DNA of 64,000 bases. Source: Acholoe squamosa. Its lineage: Eukaryota; Annelida; Polychaeta; Phyllodocida; Polynoidae. The number at the start of each line of letters is the position of its first letter. The stretch's first letter is position 1. The stretch spans positions 66,055,576-66,119,575 of the forward strand of contig OX439038.1 of assembly GCA_949317995.1 (NCBI GenBank). Direction: 5' to 3'. The notes beneath the pieces were generated by a model. The model saw nothing but the letters and a program-made list of their open reading frames with translations. It was not told the DNA's origin and searched no databases. Shown here in pieces: positions 12,337 through 23,877 of the stretch. The translations under genes and the position numbers were made by a program.

Positions 12337-12903
12337 TACCCATTTGAATATCACAAGGTATTCCGAGATAAGAACTGTCATGGAAGCGCATACACAGTCT
12401 CTGGAATCCTCACTAGTGACAGCCCAGTGACTGTTGTTCCTGTTCTTCAACTGTAAGCTATGTATTGCAAGGGGGGCTTTTATGACAAATGAATCTGGAT
12501 TGTTTTTCAAACCCAATACCTTTTCTCTTCATAAGACATCCTCAGACATGAGGAATAGTGAGAAAGCCAGCAGCTAGGTCAAAAATACCATCTTACTTTG
12601 GTCATTTCTCATTTGAAAGAAGATTCCAATGCTCAGAGTGGCTGCTAAAGGGTGGGCTGTACCAATGTGTGTAACTGTCATGGTTGTAAAGAAAGGTTCT
12701 ATTAACTTGAGTTGCTCAGGGATGGCACTGGCTCTTGCAAGGGTAATATCCATTGTTGTATTTCGGGTTCGTTCAGTAGTATTACTGAACGCAAAATCAA
12801 ATCAGCAGTATTACTTTTGAAATTTGCCCTGAGGGGGAAAGCAAATGCAGCAGGTCTGAGAGTAACTTCCTCCAGGCAATACATGGATCTTCCAACTACT
12901 AAC
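12337..12903. other. no gene seen
   Basis: Overlapping short ORFs on both strands lack recognisable domains. Confidence 0.4.
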
Positions 12904-13493
12904 ATATGTGACCCATCAAGGGAGAACACCCCTCCGCGGGGGATTTTTCATTCCCCATTTGGCCACCAGGGGGTGTTGGAGAGACAAAATTACTCTAAAA
13001 TCATTATAAAAATACATTAAGCTAATTTCTTATGTAGAATTCAATGGTCTCATTTAAAATGCACCATTTTTGTTAGAAATGGCCCATATTCGGATGGTAA
13101 AATGTTCCTGGTTGCCATGGTAACCATTCCAATATTGAAAATTTGCAGATCTTTATGCCAATTTCCAGGGATACTCACCAAAAACCTAAAACTGAAAACA
13201 GAAATGAAAAATTCCTTCTAGATCAAAATCTATGATAAAAATCACCATATTGTTATGTATTTTTTTATGGAAAAGGCTGATTTATTGTGTTTTTAGATAT
13301 TGTTATGGGTTATAATGTATTTAGACCTTAGTCATCGATTTCAGATCTGAATAACGACCTATGTTCAAGGAGGGGTTCTGACATAACTACATGGAATATT
13401 CAAGCCATTGATGTCTTATTTTCAAGATCTTGAGATGAACTTTGATAATGAATTTTCCTGCAGAGGGGTGTTTTTGCTTGCCTGGTCACATAT
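12904..13493. mobile_element. candidate MITE with imperfect ~30 bp inverted ends
   Basis: ATATGTGACC (12904-12913) and AACACCCCT (12925-12933) are mirrored as AGGGGTGTT (13464-13472) and GGTCACATAT (13484-13493) at the same spacing. About 590 bp, no transposase ORF. Target duplication not resolved. Confidence 0.55.
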
Positions 13494-14815
13494 TTCTTTT
13501 TGACCTTTCTTCTTCCATTCCTACCATCATTTTTGGAAACTCCATGTCCCATGATTCATATTAATATTGAAAATGCAACAAATAAGGAATAGGCGAAAAT
13601 GTTTAGTTCCTTATCTTTACCCATTCGCTACTTTAAGGCATGGTGATACTTGTTATGTTTTGGAATTGATAGTGGAATGAAGATGCATATTAGTTGCACT
13701 TACCTTAAATTCAAAGCTGACTAACTAAAAGTGAAATATGAGAAGGGAACTATCAAAGTGCAGCTTTATAATTATGTAAATCCACAATCATATAGCTTGC
13801 AAAGTAAACTTGATGTCAGTGGCTTTAAAATACATCATATGGGAGGAAAATACATCATGTGTTGCTAAAATGTGTTGCTACAATGAGGATATGCCTCAAG
13901 AGCATAAAAGCTGTGTCAGCTACACTGCTCTTAGATTCCAGTGTAGAAAAAGACAGTGGTTTACGGATAACAGGTCTATGATATAATATATGAATGGTGT
14001 TCTGCCTGACTAGTGCTAGCCAGCATGCCTCCCTGTGTAAGCTCTGTAGATGATGGTCTAACCAACAGCTGTTCAGATGGAGGTGAAGATGGCACCACCC
14101 AGGGATGGATAGCATGCAGTAAAACATCTGACTGATTCCCTATGTGCTTAACCTGCTTGCACATGCAATAAGATATGCAATAGCAAGCTGAGACAATGCA
14201 TGGGTTCATTCTCATTCTCCATAAATACTGTTGCATTGTAGAGCAGTGGCAGATGTTAAATTTGCCTTTGATAGAAGACCACCGTGAAATTCTCCAATGC
14301 CCTCCCCCACCCAGTTTTCAAATTTCTGGATCTGCCACTGGTGCATAGATCACCCTTATTAAGACAGAACTGTTGTTCTTTACCTGAGGTTATAATCTAT
14401 ATTACAGGACAGAATTATGAATTGAGTGCTTCATGGTTTTAGGTGTTATTGTGCTAGCATTTCCAGCTGCACCCACTGGATCAATAGCATATAAATATAA
14501 CTTATTTAAGACATTATGACCATAGGTACTTGTAATGCGTTCATCCTGATTCTAAGTGTACTTCCATTTTATATTCTCTCTGATTTATCCTAAACATCCT
14601 GTGGTCATGTATAGGCATGTCCGTTGTAATGTCAAACAGTAGCAGTTGATGACATTGCTTATAGGGACTCCCTCCATGCAGAAACATGCCCAGGCAATAT
14701 GCCAGGAGATGCAGAACGGATACTGATGTATGTGTATACTGATTGCATAAACTGGAGGCGAGTCAGGATGAGAACACTGAAAACCTGGAAGATCCAAAAC
14801 TAGTCAGCAGTGACG
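13494..14815. other. no gene seen
   Basis: Non-coding by eye. Minus-strand ORFs at 13855-14236 have no recognisable domain. Confidence 0.5.
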
Positions 14816-14831
14816 ACTTTAGGTCCTCAAG

Positions 14832-14966
14832 TTTTGACTACCTAAAACTACAGCTTTAGGTAGTCAAAATGATGACTTTAGGTCGTCATCCTGACGACCT
14901 GAGTCATCAGTATGACAATACTGACAGTACAGAGTCATCATACTGATGACTTAGGTCGTCAGGATG
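14832..14966. repeat. cluster of palindromes built from GATGACTTAGGTCGTC-like motifs
   Basis: A perfect 15 bp inverted pair lies at 14832-14846 and 14855-14869. A second inverted pair with 29 bp arms (CATCCTGACGACCTGAGTCA... and its near complement) lies at 14887-14915 and 14938-14966. The same motif class recurs near 35940-36085. Confidence 0.8.
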
Positions 14967-15359
14967 ATGACTTATAGTCTGCCTAAGTGAAAAAAAACGA
15001 CCAAATTTCTTCTTTTTATATTTTTTGTATTTTTTACAAGTTTCCTGTATTGAATAAATAACATCTGGAGTATCCTAAAGTTATTTTTTGTGTTGTATAT
15101 GATTTGGTACTGGACGTTACATGACACAAAACAAGCAATAAAAAATGGAACTGGATGTCTTAGATTGGTATTTTTTGTTTTTCTAAGCTGAGGAGATGTA
15201 CCTTGACAAATTTGTTAAGGTTACATAAAGTAATTAGAAAATTAATTTTTCAGGGCCTTCATGGGCAAAATCTTACACTTTCTGACGACCTGACCCATAT
15301 GCATGTTGATGAATGGAAAGTTCTTCAGTGCCACTCACTTATAATAGCAAACCACTCTC

Positions 15360-15412
<53 letters not shown>

Positions 15413-17129
15413 CACCCTCTCCCCCCTCTTTCTGGTTCCCGCCCTTGAGCCACTTGATATATGGATCCTCCTGAACTTATCTGGATAAGAGACCTCTCAG
15501 TCAATTCTACCTGAGCTGATGCTCTATAAATAGTATGTGGCTTGAGCTGTGGGCCATGAGCACAAGAGGTGCTAAACTAGGAATATGTTCAATCACTCTC
15601 TCACCATTCCAGAAAAGCCTTTCCCATTGTCAGAGCCACACTGTTGGTGATAGCTCTGGTCTAGAAAGATCCTAAAAGGATTTAAAGCAGGGAAGACAGT
15701 TCAGATGGGTTAAGTTCTCCATTACTGTACAGGTTTGAATTCGTTCTAAATGTGAACTCCATATATGTGCAAGCTTTATTATGTGATAGATGACTAAACA
15801 TTTGTTAGTCAGGGAGATGCTTAAAGCTTCTTCTACTAATGACTGTTTGGCCAATAACAATTTATGGAATTTTCTCCTAATGAAACTTGAAAATTGCTGG
15901 GCGACATCTCTGTCAATATGGTTTCAGTCCCAGGGTTATTTTTCCAATTAGCCATAATGTAAATTAAAATTCCACTTTTCAGTATTTATCCCAAATGAGG
16001 TGGTTCTTACAGGCTAACCACATTTGATTCAACGTTAACCTTCTGTGCCCACTGGGTTCCTGATTTGACTGGACTGCAACCGTACAAAGATAATTCGATT
16101 TGCAGTATTTTTTTTTCTCAGTGTCAACAACATCATCTGAGCGTCTTTAATACCTTCAGCTTTAACAATTGTTGTTGAGACAGTTCGTCATCAAACCAGT
16201 CTTCAACCCAGACCACAGGCTCGATGGACTAAACCTGTGGGTGGAGACGGTGTGAGGTAGTTCTTAAAGGTCTGAGACATGGTGGTTAGCCATATATTGA
16301 TGTTGTGTGGGGGTTTGTCTATGTTGTAAGGGGTCATATTTACTGCACTCACACTGAATAATATCTAGCCTTAGTAGTATGTATCCTTTATGTTCTCATA
16401 CATCTTCTATGAATTAAGTGTAAATTTATTCATGCACTCTTGTCTTATTTCTCCCACTAAATAAGAACATAGTTTGAGATTACTTCACATGTGCCTGCAA
16501 GTCAGAATAGCCCTAGATAACTTCTTGGTATAGGGCCTTCAGAGTGCTGTCACACTCATGGGGCATGAGTATATACATAGGTCCACTTGAAATTAACAAC
16601 TACCATCAACACCACTGATCAGTCACCCTATGCAAATGAGCCATGTGCTTTCAGGACCACACAGTGTTGACACAGAGATGAAGGGAGACTAGCAGTTCAG
16701 TAGCTCAGCCAGGGGCACACCAATTCACATACATTCACTACTACAGGTGGGCACCTGGATGTCTGCCTACTGAACACCCCTGAGTGCAGAGATGACAGTG
16801 CCACAAGAGTGTCACCCCTTCTCTATAATTAGAACACCTACACCCTCCCTCTCCGACCACAGGCTTCCATATGCCCTCTGACCCAGACCGTACTTATTTT
16901 TTTTTCAATTTTACCAAGTTGTTATAGTAATGACATTAAAATCCAATTTGCAAGTTTAAAAAAACTGGCTTGGAATTTCCATTTTATATGCAGTCTTGCA
17001 ATAAATAGACCCTACATTTGTATAAATTCTATGAGTACATATATGTTTCTAAAGCATCATTCTTTTCTATTATTTATTCTCTTTAGAGTGAATGACATCA
17101 CATTTCTAAAACATCGAATTCAATCATGA
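14967..17129. other. no gene seen; contains (CT)n
   Basis: Non-coding region. The only distinct feature is the CT microsatellite at about 15355-15409. Confidence 0.5.
15355..15409. repeat. (CT)n microsatellite
   Basis: About 27 CT dinucleotides with one interruption near the left end. The short frame crossing it encodes SLSLSL and is not a gene. Confidence 0.95.
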
Positions 17130-17645
17130 AGTTTTTCAACTGAAACTGATGCAAAAATAAATTGTGTTGATTGAGGGAATTGAACAATGGTTTTGGTAAG
17201 TGCTATTGTGGATAATGCTATTATGAGATATCACGAGAGCCCCGGCATTATCCACAGTTGATTGCAGTTTCTTAGCTAATTCATAGATACTTTCCATATT
17301 TTTTGCAACAACTTTAAGACTCAAGGAACTAGATAGAATTTGCACAGAATAATGCAATAGTATCTAATTACACTGATCTTGAATTGATATACATTTTTTT
17401 AAGTATTTTCATTCTCCTCTGTTCAGATACAGGGTGTGCATTTCAAGCCATTTATCCACATTCAACCCAGGGACATGTGGCAGATGATATTGTTATGTTT
17501 GTCTTTGAAGGAAGAGAATCCCATCATTGAATGCTTATTCCACTTAATTAATGTTGGCAGTCTGAAGGAGGATGGATGTTTGTGGTGTAGTATAGGCTCC
17601 CCTGGGAGAGATGCAGGAAGGGCTGTTGTTCTGAAGAAATAAGGT
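17130..17645 (+). repeat. duplicated block, first copy (partner 19155-19945)
   Basis: Aligns in order with 19155-19325 (shared CAACTGAAACTG and AGATATCACGAGA) and 19735-19945 (shared TAGAATTTGCACAGAATA, CTCCTCTGTTCAGATAC-like block, TATCCACATTCAAC). The second copy contains an extra palindromic insertion between the two halves. Confidence 0.75.
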
Positions 17646-18609
17646 GTTGTCGAGAGGAAATGCAGACTGACTGCCCTGCCAATTTATCTCCTATCTGCAG
17701 TTGCCTTTTTAAATGTAATTACACCCGGATACAACTTGAAGGCGCATTGTGGAGCCTTTATCCTACAAATTGCCTTTAACCTTCAAAATAGTATCATTTT
17801 GTAGGATAAAGGCCAACATGGGCCAACGAATTTGGCATTTAAGAACAAAATCCTTTATCCCTCAAAAGCCTTTATCCTTTTTCACAAAGTTCTTCATCCT
17901 ATTTTTTTATCCTACAATTAAAGTTTATTTAGGATGAATTGGAAGAACAGCAACTTATCTTCGCTCTTGCACGTTGCCAGAGACCTTCTCCTCAGACACA
18001 GTGAGGTGAGGAACACCAATACTTAATCACTCAAGTACCATTGGATGAGGCGCTCTCTAGCAACAATCAACAATTGGTAATGTGTTATTTTCACACGGAT
18101 GGTGCCTTAGATTGATTTGTTTCTTCCATAACACTACTCCTTGTCTCTCATTAAAGCTATCATTCAAAGTATTCAAAATGATTTTCTAGCTGATGGGGCT
18201 CATGGAGAGAGACTGAGAGCAACATTTGAAGTTCCTTCAAAAGCTTTGTCCCAGACCAGACATTGAGGTAATTCCTTAAGGTTATTAAGTATAATCTGGC
18301 CCCATCATTCCCAGGCCAGACAGAAGCAAAGTCAATATACTTAATAAGATAAGAGACTATCACACAATAGGTGATATTTGACCGCACATTTCTGGCCTTA
18401 ATCTGGGGAGTTACCTTTTATTATGACTTGTTTCTCTTTAGGCTATTTTTCTATAATACCTCACAGATATATGCAGTGGCCTCCCTCTATATTTGTGATG
18501 ATGTAAATTGCAGTGATTCTCAGAGATATCAGAACTAAATAACTAATTCATAAGGGTTTGGCAAGGTGCTTAAGCCTATGTAAGCACTCAGTAGATGGTA
18601 ATTTACCCC
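17646..18609. other. no gene seen; short TTTATCCT-rich segment
   Basis: Bases 17755-17930 repeat the motif AGCCTTTATCCT / AGGATAAAGG in both orientations, suggesting a small decayed palindromic repeat. Otherwise no feature was recognised. Confidence 0.4.
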
Positions 18610-19331
18610 CGAAATACTGTCTAGGGTCCTTGAATTTATAAAGCACAAGGAGTTTCTCAGCATTTTCAGGCAGTAGGATTTCACCTTTAGGTCCTGGGCA
18701 CAAAGGTGTAAACCAAAACCAGGGAGAGCCCATAGTTTTGATTACTCTTGATTTTTGGTAAGGGGCTGTAAGGTATACAATCATGTAAAGTTATACATTC
18801 AAAATGTTGAATCACTCCAACAACTCATGATGTTCTGAAAGGTTGCTTTGTGGCAAGGGTGAGGGATAGAGGAGACATAACACACCCTTTCTCTCCTTTC
18901 TGGACCCATTTGGTCCATTTAAGGCCTAATAAGTGGACAATGATGAGTGAAACTGCAAATGTCAGGTGCACTTTCCCCAAAGTAAATACCAATCGAATGA
19001 TAAAAGCTGTGAGTAGCGGGTGTTAAGTAAGTTTTGACCCTGATCTTGACCTACTTGGTGATAACATGAGCCCACATGTTCCCATAGAACTCAAACCAAT
19101 AGAAATACATTTTTCTTTTCTAGTTTCTTACAAAGTACAATGGAATGTGTTGCCTCTCGAAGTTGTCCAACTGAAACTGGGGCAAAGTTGTTTTGATTAA
19201 GGAAATTGAACAAAAGGTTTAGTAGGTGCTTTTGTAAATAATGGTATTAAAAGATATCACGAGATCCTAAGTAGCATGAAGAGGGGATTGATGTTTCTTA
19301 GTTATTTATTTTCATACCGTTTGCTACATAA
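18610..19331 (+). repeat. dispersed repeat family, third copy
   Basis: 18610-18750 matches 1800-1940. 18800-19030 matches 3040-3240 and 37030-37225. 19020-19165 matches 37225-37345 (shared TTTCTTACAAAGT and GGAATGTGTTGCCT). 19155-19325 matches 17130-17290. Confidence 0.75.
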
Positions 19332-19485
19332 GCAAAGGTTCACGAGTTGGAGGAATGTCGGGGGGTTATCGCACGCGGCGATCAGTTGCCGTATCGCACG
19401 AAGCCCGCAGGGCGGAGTGCGATGCGGCAACTGATCGCCAAGTGCGATAACCCCCCGACATTCCTCCAACGAGTGTGCCTTTGCA
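19332..19485. repeat. long GC-rich palindrome (about 68 bp arms)
   Basis: Arms 19332-19399 and 19418-19485 are near-perfect inverted copies carrying GGAGGAATGTCGGGGGGTTA. The apex reads CGCACGAAGCCCGCAGGGCG. It interrupts the duplicated block shared with 17130-17645, so it is a later insertion. A smaller TTATCGCAC...GTGCGATA inverted pair lies at 19633-19661. Confidence 0.9.
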
Positions 19486-20363
19486 TTTATTTCATGTTAT
19501 TTTCATCTAAAACTGCTGAATTACAATAGAATTTACCAGAATGACTCCCCGTGCGCATTGTTTACATCGCCATCTTGGAGCTATGACGTCACTAAATGGT
19601 CACGTGACCTCGGCGTGTGATATTTTCGCGGGTTATCGCACGGGGGGTGTGCGATACGGAGCTACAAGGGTAAGGCTATGGGCTGTCAGTATCTCGGGCA
19701 TACCAACATGAAATAAAACCTTAAGACCCATAGAACCCAATAGAATTTGCACAGAATAGTGTGTTACCATTGTTTTACACTTACCTTGATTTAACATACA
19801 TTTTTCATACCTTGAGTATTTTCACTCTCCTCTGTTCAGATCCATAGTCTGCACTTAAAGCCATCTATCCACATTCAACTCAGGGCTCGTGTTAAATGAC
19901 AGATGGTCTTGTAATGCTTCACTTTAAAAGAAGGGATTCCCATGATTGTTTGCTTATACCGCTTAAAGGTAAATACTAGGGGGTAAGCAGTATAAAAGAT
20001 ATGTTGCCTTTTGCTTATATCTTGGTATATTATTAGTTTTATGTATAAGGATTTGGGGAATGAAAAGAAAATGGTATGTACCCGAGCTCAATTCTCAGGG
20101 AAATTGATATGAAGAAAGGGAAGTCTTCACTATTGGGACCTATGAGAAAGTTGTATGGTCTTCAACTTCATGCTAATTTGGCCTACATGTTCTGTTTCTA
20201 TTTTCAAATACTTTTGGAATGTGATAGATAGATATGAATAGAAGTGAGAAGTGCAAAAAAATATATATATGTGACAGACCTCATTTTAGAGTATTGGCCA
20301 GATGAAGTAAAGAAACTTTATTGCTGTAGCTGTTGTCCATGGGTAATCCTATCAGTATTATAT
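19486..20363. other. no gene; second half of duplicated block
   Basis: 19735-19945 is the second copy of 17335-17550. The rest is non-coding. Confidence 0.6.
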
Positions 20364-20366
20364 ATA

Positions 20367-20410
<44 letters not shown>
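20360..20410. repeat. (TA)n microsatellite, insertion target of the Gypsy element
   Basis: A nearly pure TA tract ends exactly at the 5' LTR. The right flank of the element (33260-33277) continues as TA repeats, so the element split one microsatellite. The target duplication would be TATA or similar but cannot be defined within the repeat. Confidence 0.9.
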
Positions 20411-20414
<4 letters not shown>

Positions 20415-20774
20415 GGGGCCGGCATCATTGTATATATATTAGTGCCGTTCATCCGAGAGACGTGTTCGTGTGGTGCTTGTTCCTTCTATGCTAGCTAGGT
20501 GTCGCTTTGCGATACCTCGTTGGTACAAGAGGGGGCAGCACCATGCCTCGCGTCCAGCTCCTACTAAGGAGCCGGACGAGCGGCAGAAGGGGACTGGACA
20601 TGGTCCAGTCCAGACGCTAGTACTTTGTCATCAAAGAGATCAAATAAAGTCCTACCCGAGAGGTAGGGGTTTCTGGGGCTTTGCCCAACCCGAACTACTC
20701 GTGTTGTGTTGGTACATCTAGTGGTAAGCGAGCCAAAGAGCCACCCAACATATAAGTCAATACGAACCATTACA
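20411..20774 (+). repeat. 5' LTR of the Gypsy element
   Basis: 364 bp, TG...CA ends. A TATA-like tract (20430-20440) near the start and an AATAAA at 20643-20648 followed by a GTGTTGTGTTGG stretch at about 20700 fit U3/R/U5 organisation. Short frames across it are not genes. Confidence 0.95.
20643..20648 (+). promoter_or_regulatory. LTR poly(A) signal
   Basis: AATAAA within the LTR, followed about 50 nt later by GT-rich sequence. The functional copy in a transcript would be the identical one at 33128-33133 in the 3' LTR. Confidence 0.6.
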
Positions 20775-20775
20775 C

Positions 20776-20787
20776 TGGTGCCGTGAC
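20776..20787 (+). promoter_or_regulatory. primer-binding site, tRNA-His type
   Basis: TGGTGCCGTGAC begins one base after the 5' LTR. It is complementary to the metazoan tRNA-His 3' end (GTCACGGCA plus CCA), recalled from general knowledge of that tRNA. It primes minus-strand DNA synthesis. Confidence 0.75.
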
Positions 20788-20937
20788 CAGTTGGTTCGGG
20801 GGTGGTGCGCGGCCACATTGGCCGAAAGCCTCGGGAAACCCGAAGCGGATCCCCCCAGCCCTGGGCTAGAGGGATTCGAAGAGGATGATTACACATCCCA
20901 GCATCTGTTGTTAGACTGGAAACCCGGTCAACAACAA

Positions 20938-23877
20938 ATGTTTAATCAGGAGGGTGTACGAAATATTTTTTCTACACCCGACCTGATGGACAATGCCACC
21001 AGAGATGGCATCGTAAAATTGTATCCGGCTACACCCCAGACAGGAGTACCGGATACCGGATTGTTTAGGGGTGTGTTAAGACCCCCAACTTTAGACTTGA
21101 GCGATTGGTCCCAAGTTATAACTAGCAGACGCCAGCTAGGTCCTATGGTACCAACAGGCTCGGCTAGCGGCTTGGGTACACCAATTGCACAAAGCCCTAT
21201 GCAGCGTACTGCAACCCCCCAGGGTTCAGCACCAGGTGGTGGAAACGAAGTAGCCCCACTAATGACATCGTCAGATCATGACAGCGACGATGGCAAAACC
21301 AAAAGGGACGCAATAGTCCCAGACGCGAAAGCAAAAAATAAGCCTAGTGGTACCGGACCGAAAAGCTCGGAAAGGCATCACCTAGGCCGATCTCTAGACG
21401 AAGGCTTGTCTGACTCCATGTTTTACCCTGGAGGCAGTCGCAAGTCTATCTACGGACGTCGGATGGGTCCCGGGTATAAAAATACTCAGGCCTATTTGAA
21501 AGCCAAGGAACAGGTGGAGTTACAGGCAAAGAGGCAACATGAACAATTCATGTTAGCCCAATCCAAAATAGAAGAGGAAGCTAAGTCTCGGATCGGAAAA
21601 TTACGATCCGTTGAGCAGGAGGCGATTCTAAAAGAATCCGACCTCAAATATCGTCTATCCTCCGTATCCCATCGGTTGGAGCGGAAGGAGAGAGACGCAC
21701 AGGAAAAAGAAAAAAGGCTGGCTGAGTTGGAAATCGAGGAAGCCAGTAAACTTAGAGCAATCGACAAGGCTAGGGCCGAGGAGGTTGCTAAGGCTCGGGA
21801 TGTAAATAAATTACAAACGGAGTTGCACGCAATGGAGGAGAAGCTTAAGAAACTTCAACTCCGGAAGGCTGAGACAGAAGCCAAGATGGTCTCGGAACAA
21901 GCCGAGATCAGGAAGGAGACCAGTGAATATAACAAGTCTCAGAAAGAGAAGGGTGAAAAGTACCGCCTACTTAAGGATACTTTTAAGCGAGAGGCAATTA
22001 TCGCCCAAGAAGAAAGAAACCGAGCTGTGGCTGAAAATGAAAAGATTCGATCCGAAATCTTGGCAGAAAACGCACAGCTAAGGGAGGAACAGCGAAACCT
22101 GACTACAGACGTAGCTACCCTCACAATAAATAAGTCCGCTATGGAGAGTTATTTACAGGAGCAAGAGCAAACGCATGCCCCTCCGGCGAGTAGGGATACA
22201 AACCCGAACTCGACGTTTGTGAAACAGGGCGACCCGGTCTCCTGTTCTACACCGAAGAATCCGCAGTATAATCCTTTTGTAAATGATAATGCTTCGCGGA
22301 ATGTAGATCAAGGGGGCGTTTACATCAGAACCCAGGATAAGCATGGCCGAACTAGTAGAGTCCGGATAAGTGAGGTGCCCATAGTCCACAACCTGGACCC
22401 GGACTATACCCCTAGAGAGGCTTCCGATAGTAGTGCGGAGACCAGTGGGTTCCACATTCATGTGGATCCTAGTAACGACCCGGGGCTGGGTGCTGGTAAT
22501 GACAACACCCAACCGAATCCATCGAACGATGGCGGCCAGTCAACGGGAAACCAGCCATCCGACGGCGGTTACCAAGGTGCGCAAGGGGGGGGCGGTGCTT
22601 CGGGTGCCACAGGCTATAGCGGTACCTCGGGTACCGGCCCCAACCAGGGTGGTGCGAGCTATACGAACCACAGTGGTACACAGTGGACGTATACACAACC
22701 TCCACCACCGCCTCCACCGGGCAATTCGAGCTTCGGTGGTATAGGGGGCAATCGAACCTTGAATGAAACCAAGGCGATTGAATGGAGCAAACAGCAATGC
22801 ACTAGATTGATGTATGCTCACAATTCTGCCCGAAGGGTAGCCGTTATTCCTAGAGAATATGACGGTACTCGACCATGGAAAGAGTGGTTTGAAGATTTCA
22901 TCGATGTGATGAATTGTAATGGATGGACCCCATACGAGGCCAAGCCACATCTGGTGAGATGTCTGAAAGGAGGGCCGGGTCGCATGGCTGTAGAGCAATG
23001 GCGAACCTGGTACGGCCTCGTTGGGAGTTTTGAGCAGTTAGTAGAAACTGCTAGTGGACTGTTATGCAACATGGTCAAGGAAGACCCGATGGTCCGTTTT
23101 AAGAAACGCACACAGAAGCCGAATGAAGCTTTCAGAGCATACGGTATGGAACTCCATGCCCTGCTAAGTAAGGCCAGACCCGGTACTGAAAACCAGGACT
23201 GGTATATGGACGATTTGATCACACAATTCGTCAAGGGTCTAAGAGACCGAGATGAACAATTAGCAGCGAGGGATGCCTGGAAAGAAGGCATAACACTACA
23301 CGGCATATTTAATGGTATAGATATGGCCGTGAAGAAGCGAGCTATGTTAGCTGGGGACATACCTAATGCCAGCGGCTTGGTACCCCTGGCATCGGTGACC
23401 CAGCTGTCTGAGGTCAATACTCCCTCAGACGACTTCGAATTGATTGATATCGAACAGGAAGACGGCACCTTCTGTTCGATGCAATTAAGGAAGAATACTT
23501 CAGGTAGGAAGTATATTCCCAGGAAATCTTTCAATAAACAAAGGGACTCTAGACCTTCATCCGAGGTCAAGAGTGACCCGAAGGCTGTCGAGAAGGCGGT
23601 CAAGCCCACTGTAAGCACTGACAAAGCGAAGACTCAGTCCCTGGACATGACCAGACTTCTGGAAGACATGTGTAAGAAAATTACAGATGCCATCCAAGCC
23701 AATCGGCAAAGACCCCGGGTGGATCGCCGAACGGTTAAGTGTTTCAGGTGCCAGCGCATGGGACACTACTCATCTGAATGTACCGCTACTAAGCCGGTAA
23801 TGGCTGCCTTCTATGAAGCCGAAGACGACGGCGTAGAAAGGGAGAATGCTACGGATTCCACAGATGTGGAAAACTAG
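20938..23877 (+). CDS. Gag polyprotein with long coiled coil and CCHC zinc knuckle
   Basis: Structural protein of the retrotransposon particle. From the first in-frame ATG (20938) it is 979 residues, about twice the usual Gypsy Gag. The frame is open further upstream (to 20728) without an ATG, and an out-of-frame ATG at 20885 makes a 9-codon uORF. Order: acidic, disordered N-terminus; basic stretch; a predicted coiled coil of about 230 residues (about 184-411, rich in E, K, R, A, L); a Gly/Ser/Thr-rich and poly-Pro linker (about 500-605); a helical capsid-like region (about 615-811, with PREYDGTRPWKEWFEDF); a basic linker; and one CCHC knuckle CFRCQRMGHYSSEC at about 935-948, which would bind RNA. 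The stop TAG at 23875-23877 overlaps pol. The coiled coil is unusual for Gag and may drive particle assembly (inference). Confidence 0.92.
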   Translation: MFNQEGVRNIFSTPDLMDNATRDGIVKLYPATPQTGVPDTGLFRGVLRPPTLDLSDWSQVITSRRQLGPMVPTGSASGLGTPIAQSPMQRTATPQGSAPGGGNEVAPLMTSSDHDSDDGKTKRDAIVPDAKAKNKPSGTGPKSSERHHLGRSLDEGLSDSMFYPGGSRKSIYGRRMGPGYKNTQAYLKAKEQVELQAKRQHEQFMLAQSKIEEEAKSRIGKLRSVEQEAILKESDLKYRLSSVSHRLERKERDAQEKEKRLAELEIEEASKLRAIDKARAEEVAKARDVNKLQTELHAMEEKLKKLQLRKAETEAKMVSEQAEIRKETSEYNKSQKEKGEKYRLLKDTFKREAIIAQEERNRAVAENEKIRSEILAENAQLREEQRNLTTDVATLTINKSAMESYLQEQEQTHAPPASRDTNPNSTFVKQGDPVSCSTPKNPQYNPFVNDNASRNVDQGGVYIRTQDKHGRTSRVRISEVPIVHNLDPDYTPREASDSSAETSGFHIHVDPSNDPGLGAGNDNTQPNPSNDGGQSTGNQPSDGGYQGAQGGGGASGATGYSGTSGTGPNQGGASYTNHSGTQWTYTQPPPPPPPGNSSFGGIGGNRTLNETKAIEWSKQQCTRLMYAHNSARRVAVIPREYDGTRPWKEWFEDFIDVMNCNGWTPYEAKPHLVRCLKGGPGRMAVEQWRTWYGLVGSFEQLVETASGLLCNMVKEDPMVRFKKRTQKPNEAFRAYGMELHALLSKARPGTENQDWYMDDLITQFVKGLRDRDEQLAARDAWKEGITLHGIFNGIDMAVKKRAMLAGDIPNASGLVPLASVTQLSEVNTPSDDFELIDIEQEDGTFCSMQLRKNTSGRKYIPRKSFNKQRDSRPSSEVKSDPKAVEKAVKPTVSTDKAKTQSLDMTRLLEDMCKKITDAIQANRQRPRVDRRTVKCFRCQRMGHYSSECTATKPVMAAFYEAEDDGVERENATDSTDVEN

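Noticed and set aside
20470..20896. Short ORFs in the Gypsy LTR and leader on both strands
   Set aside because: LTR regulatory sequence; identical frames appear in the 3' LTR and carry no domain.
22540..23624. Minus-strand ORFs of 152 and 268 codons
   Set aside because: They lie antisense to Gag, whose capsid-like and zinc-knuckle sense frame explains the coding signal.
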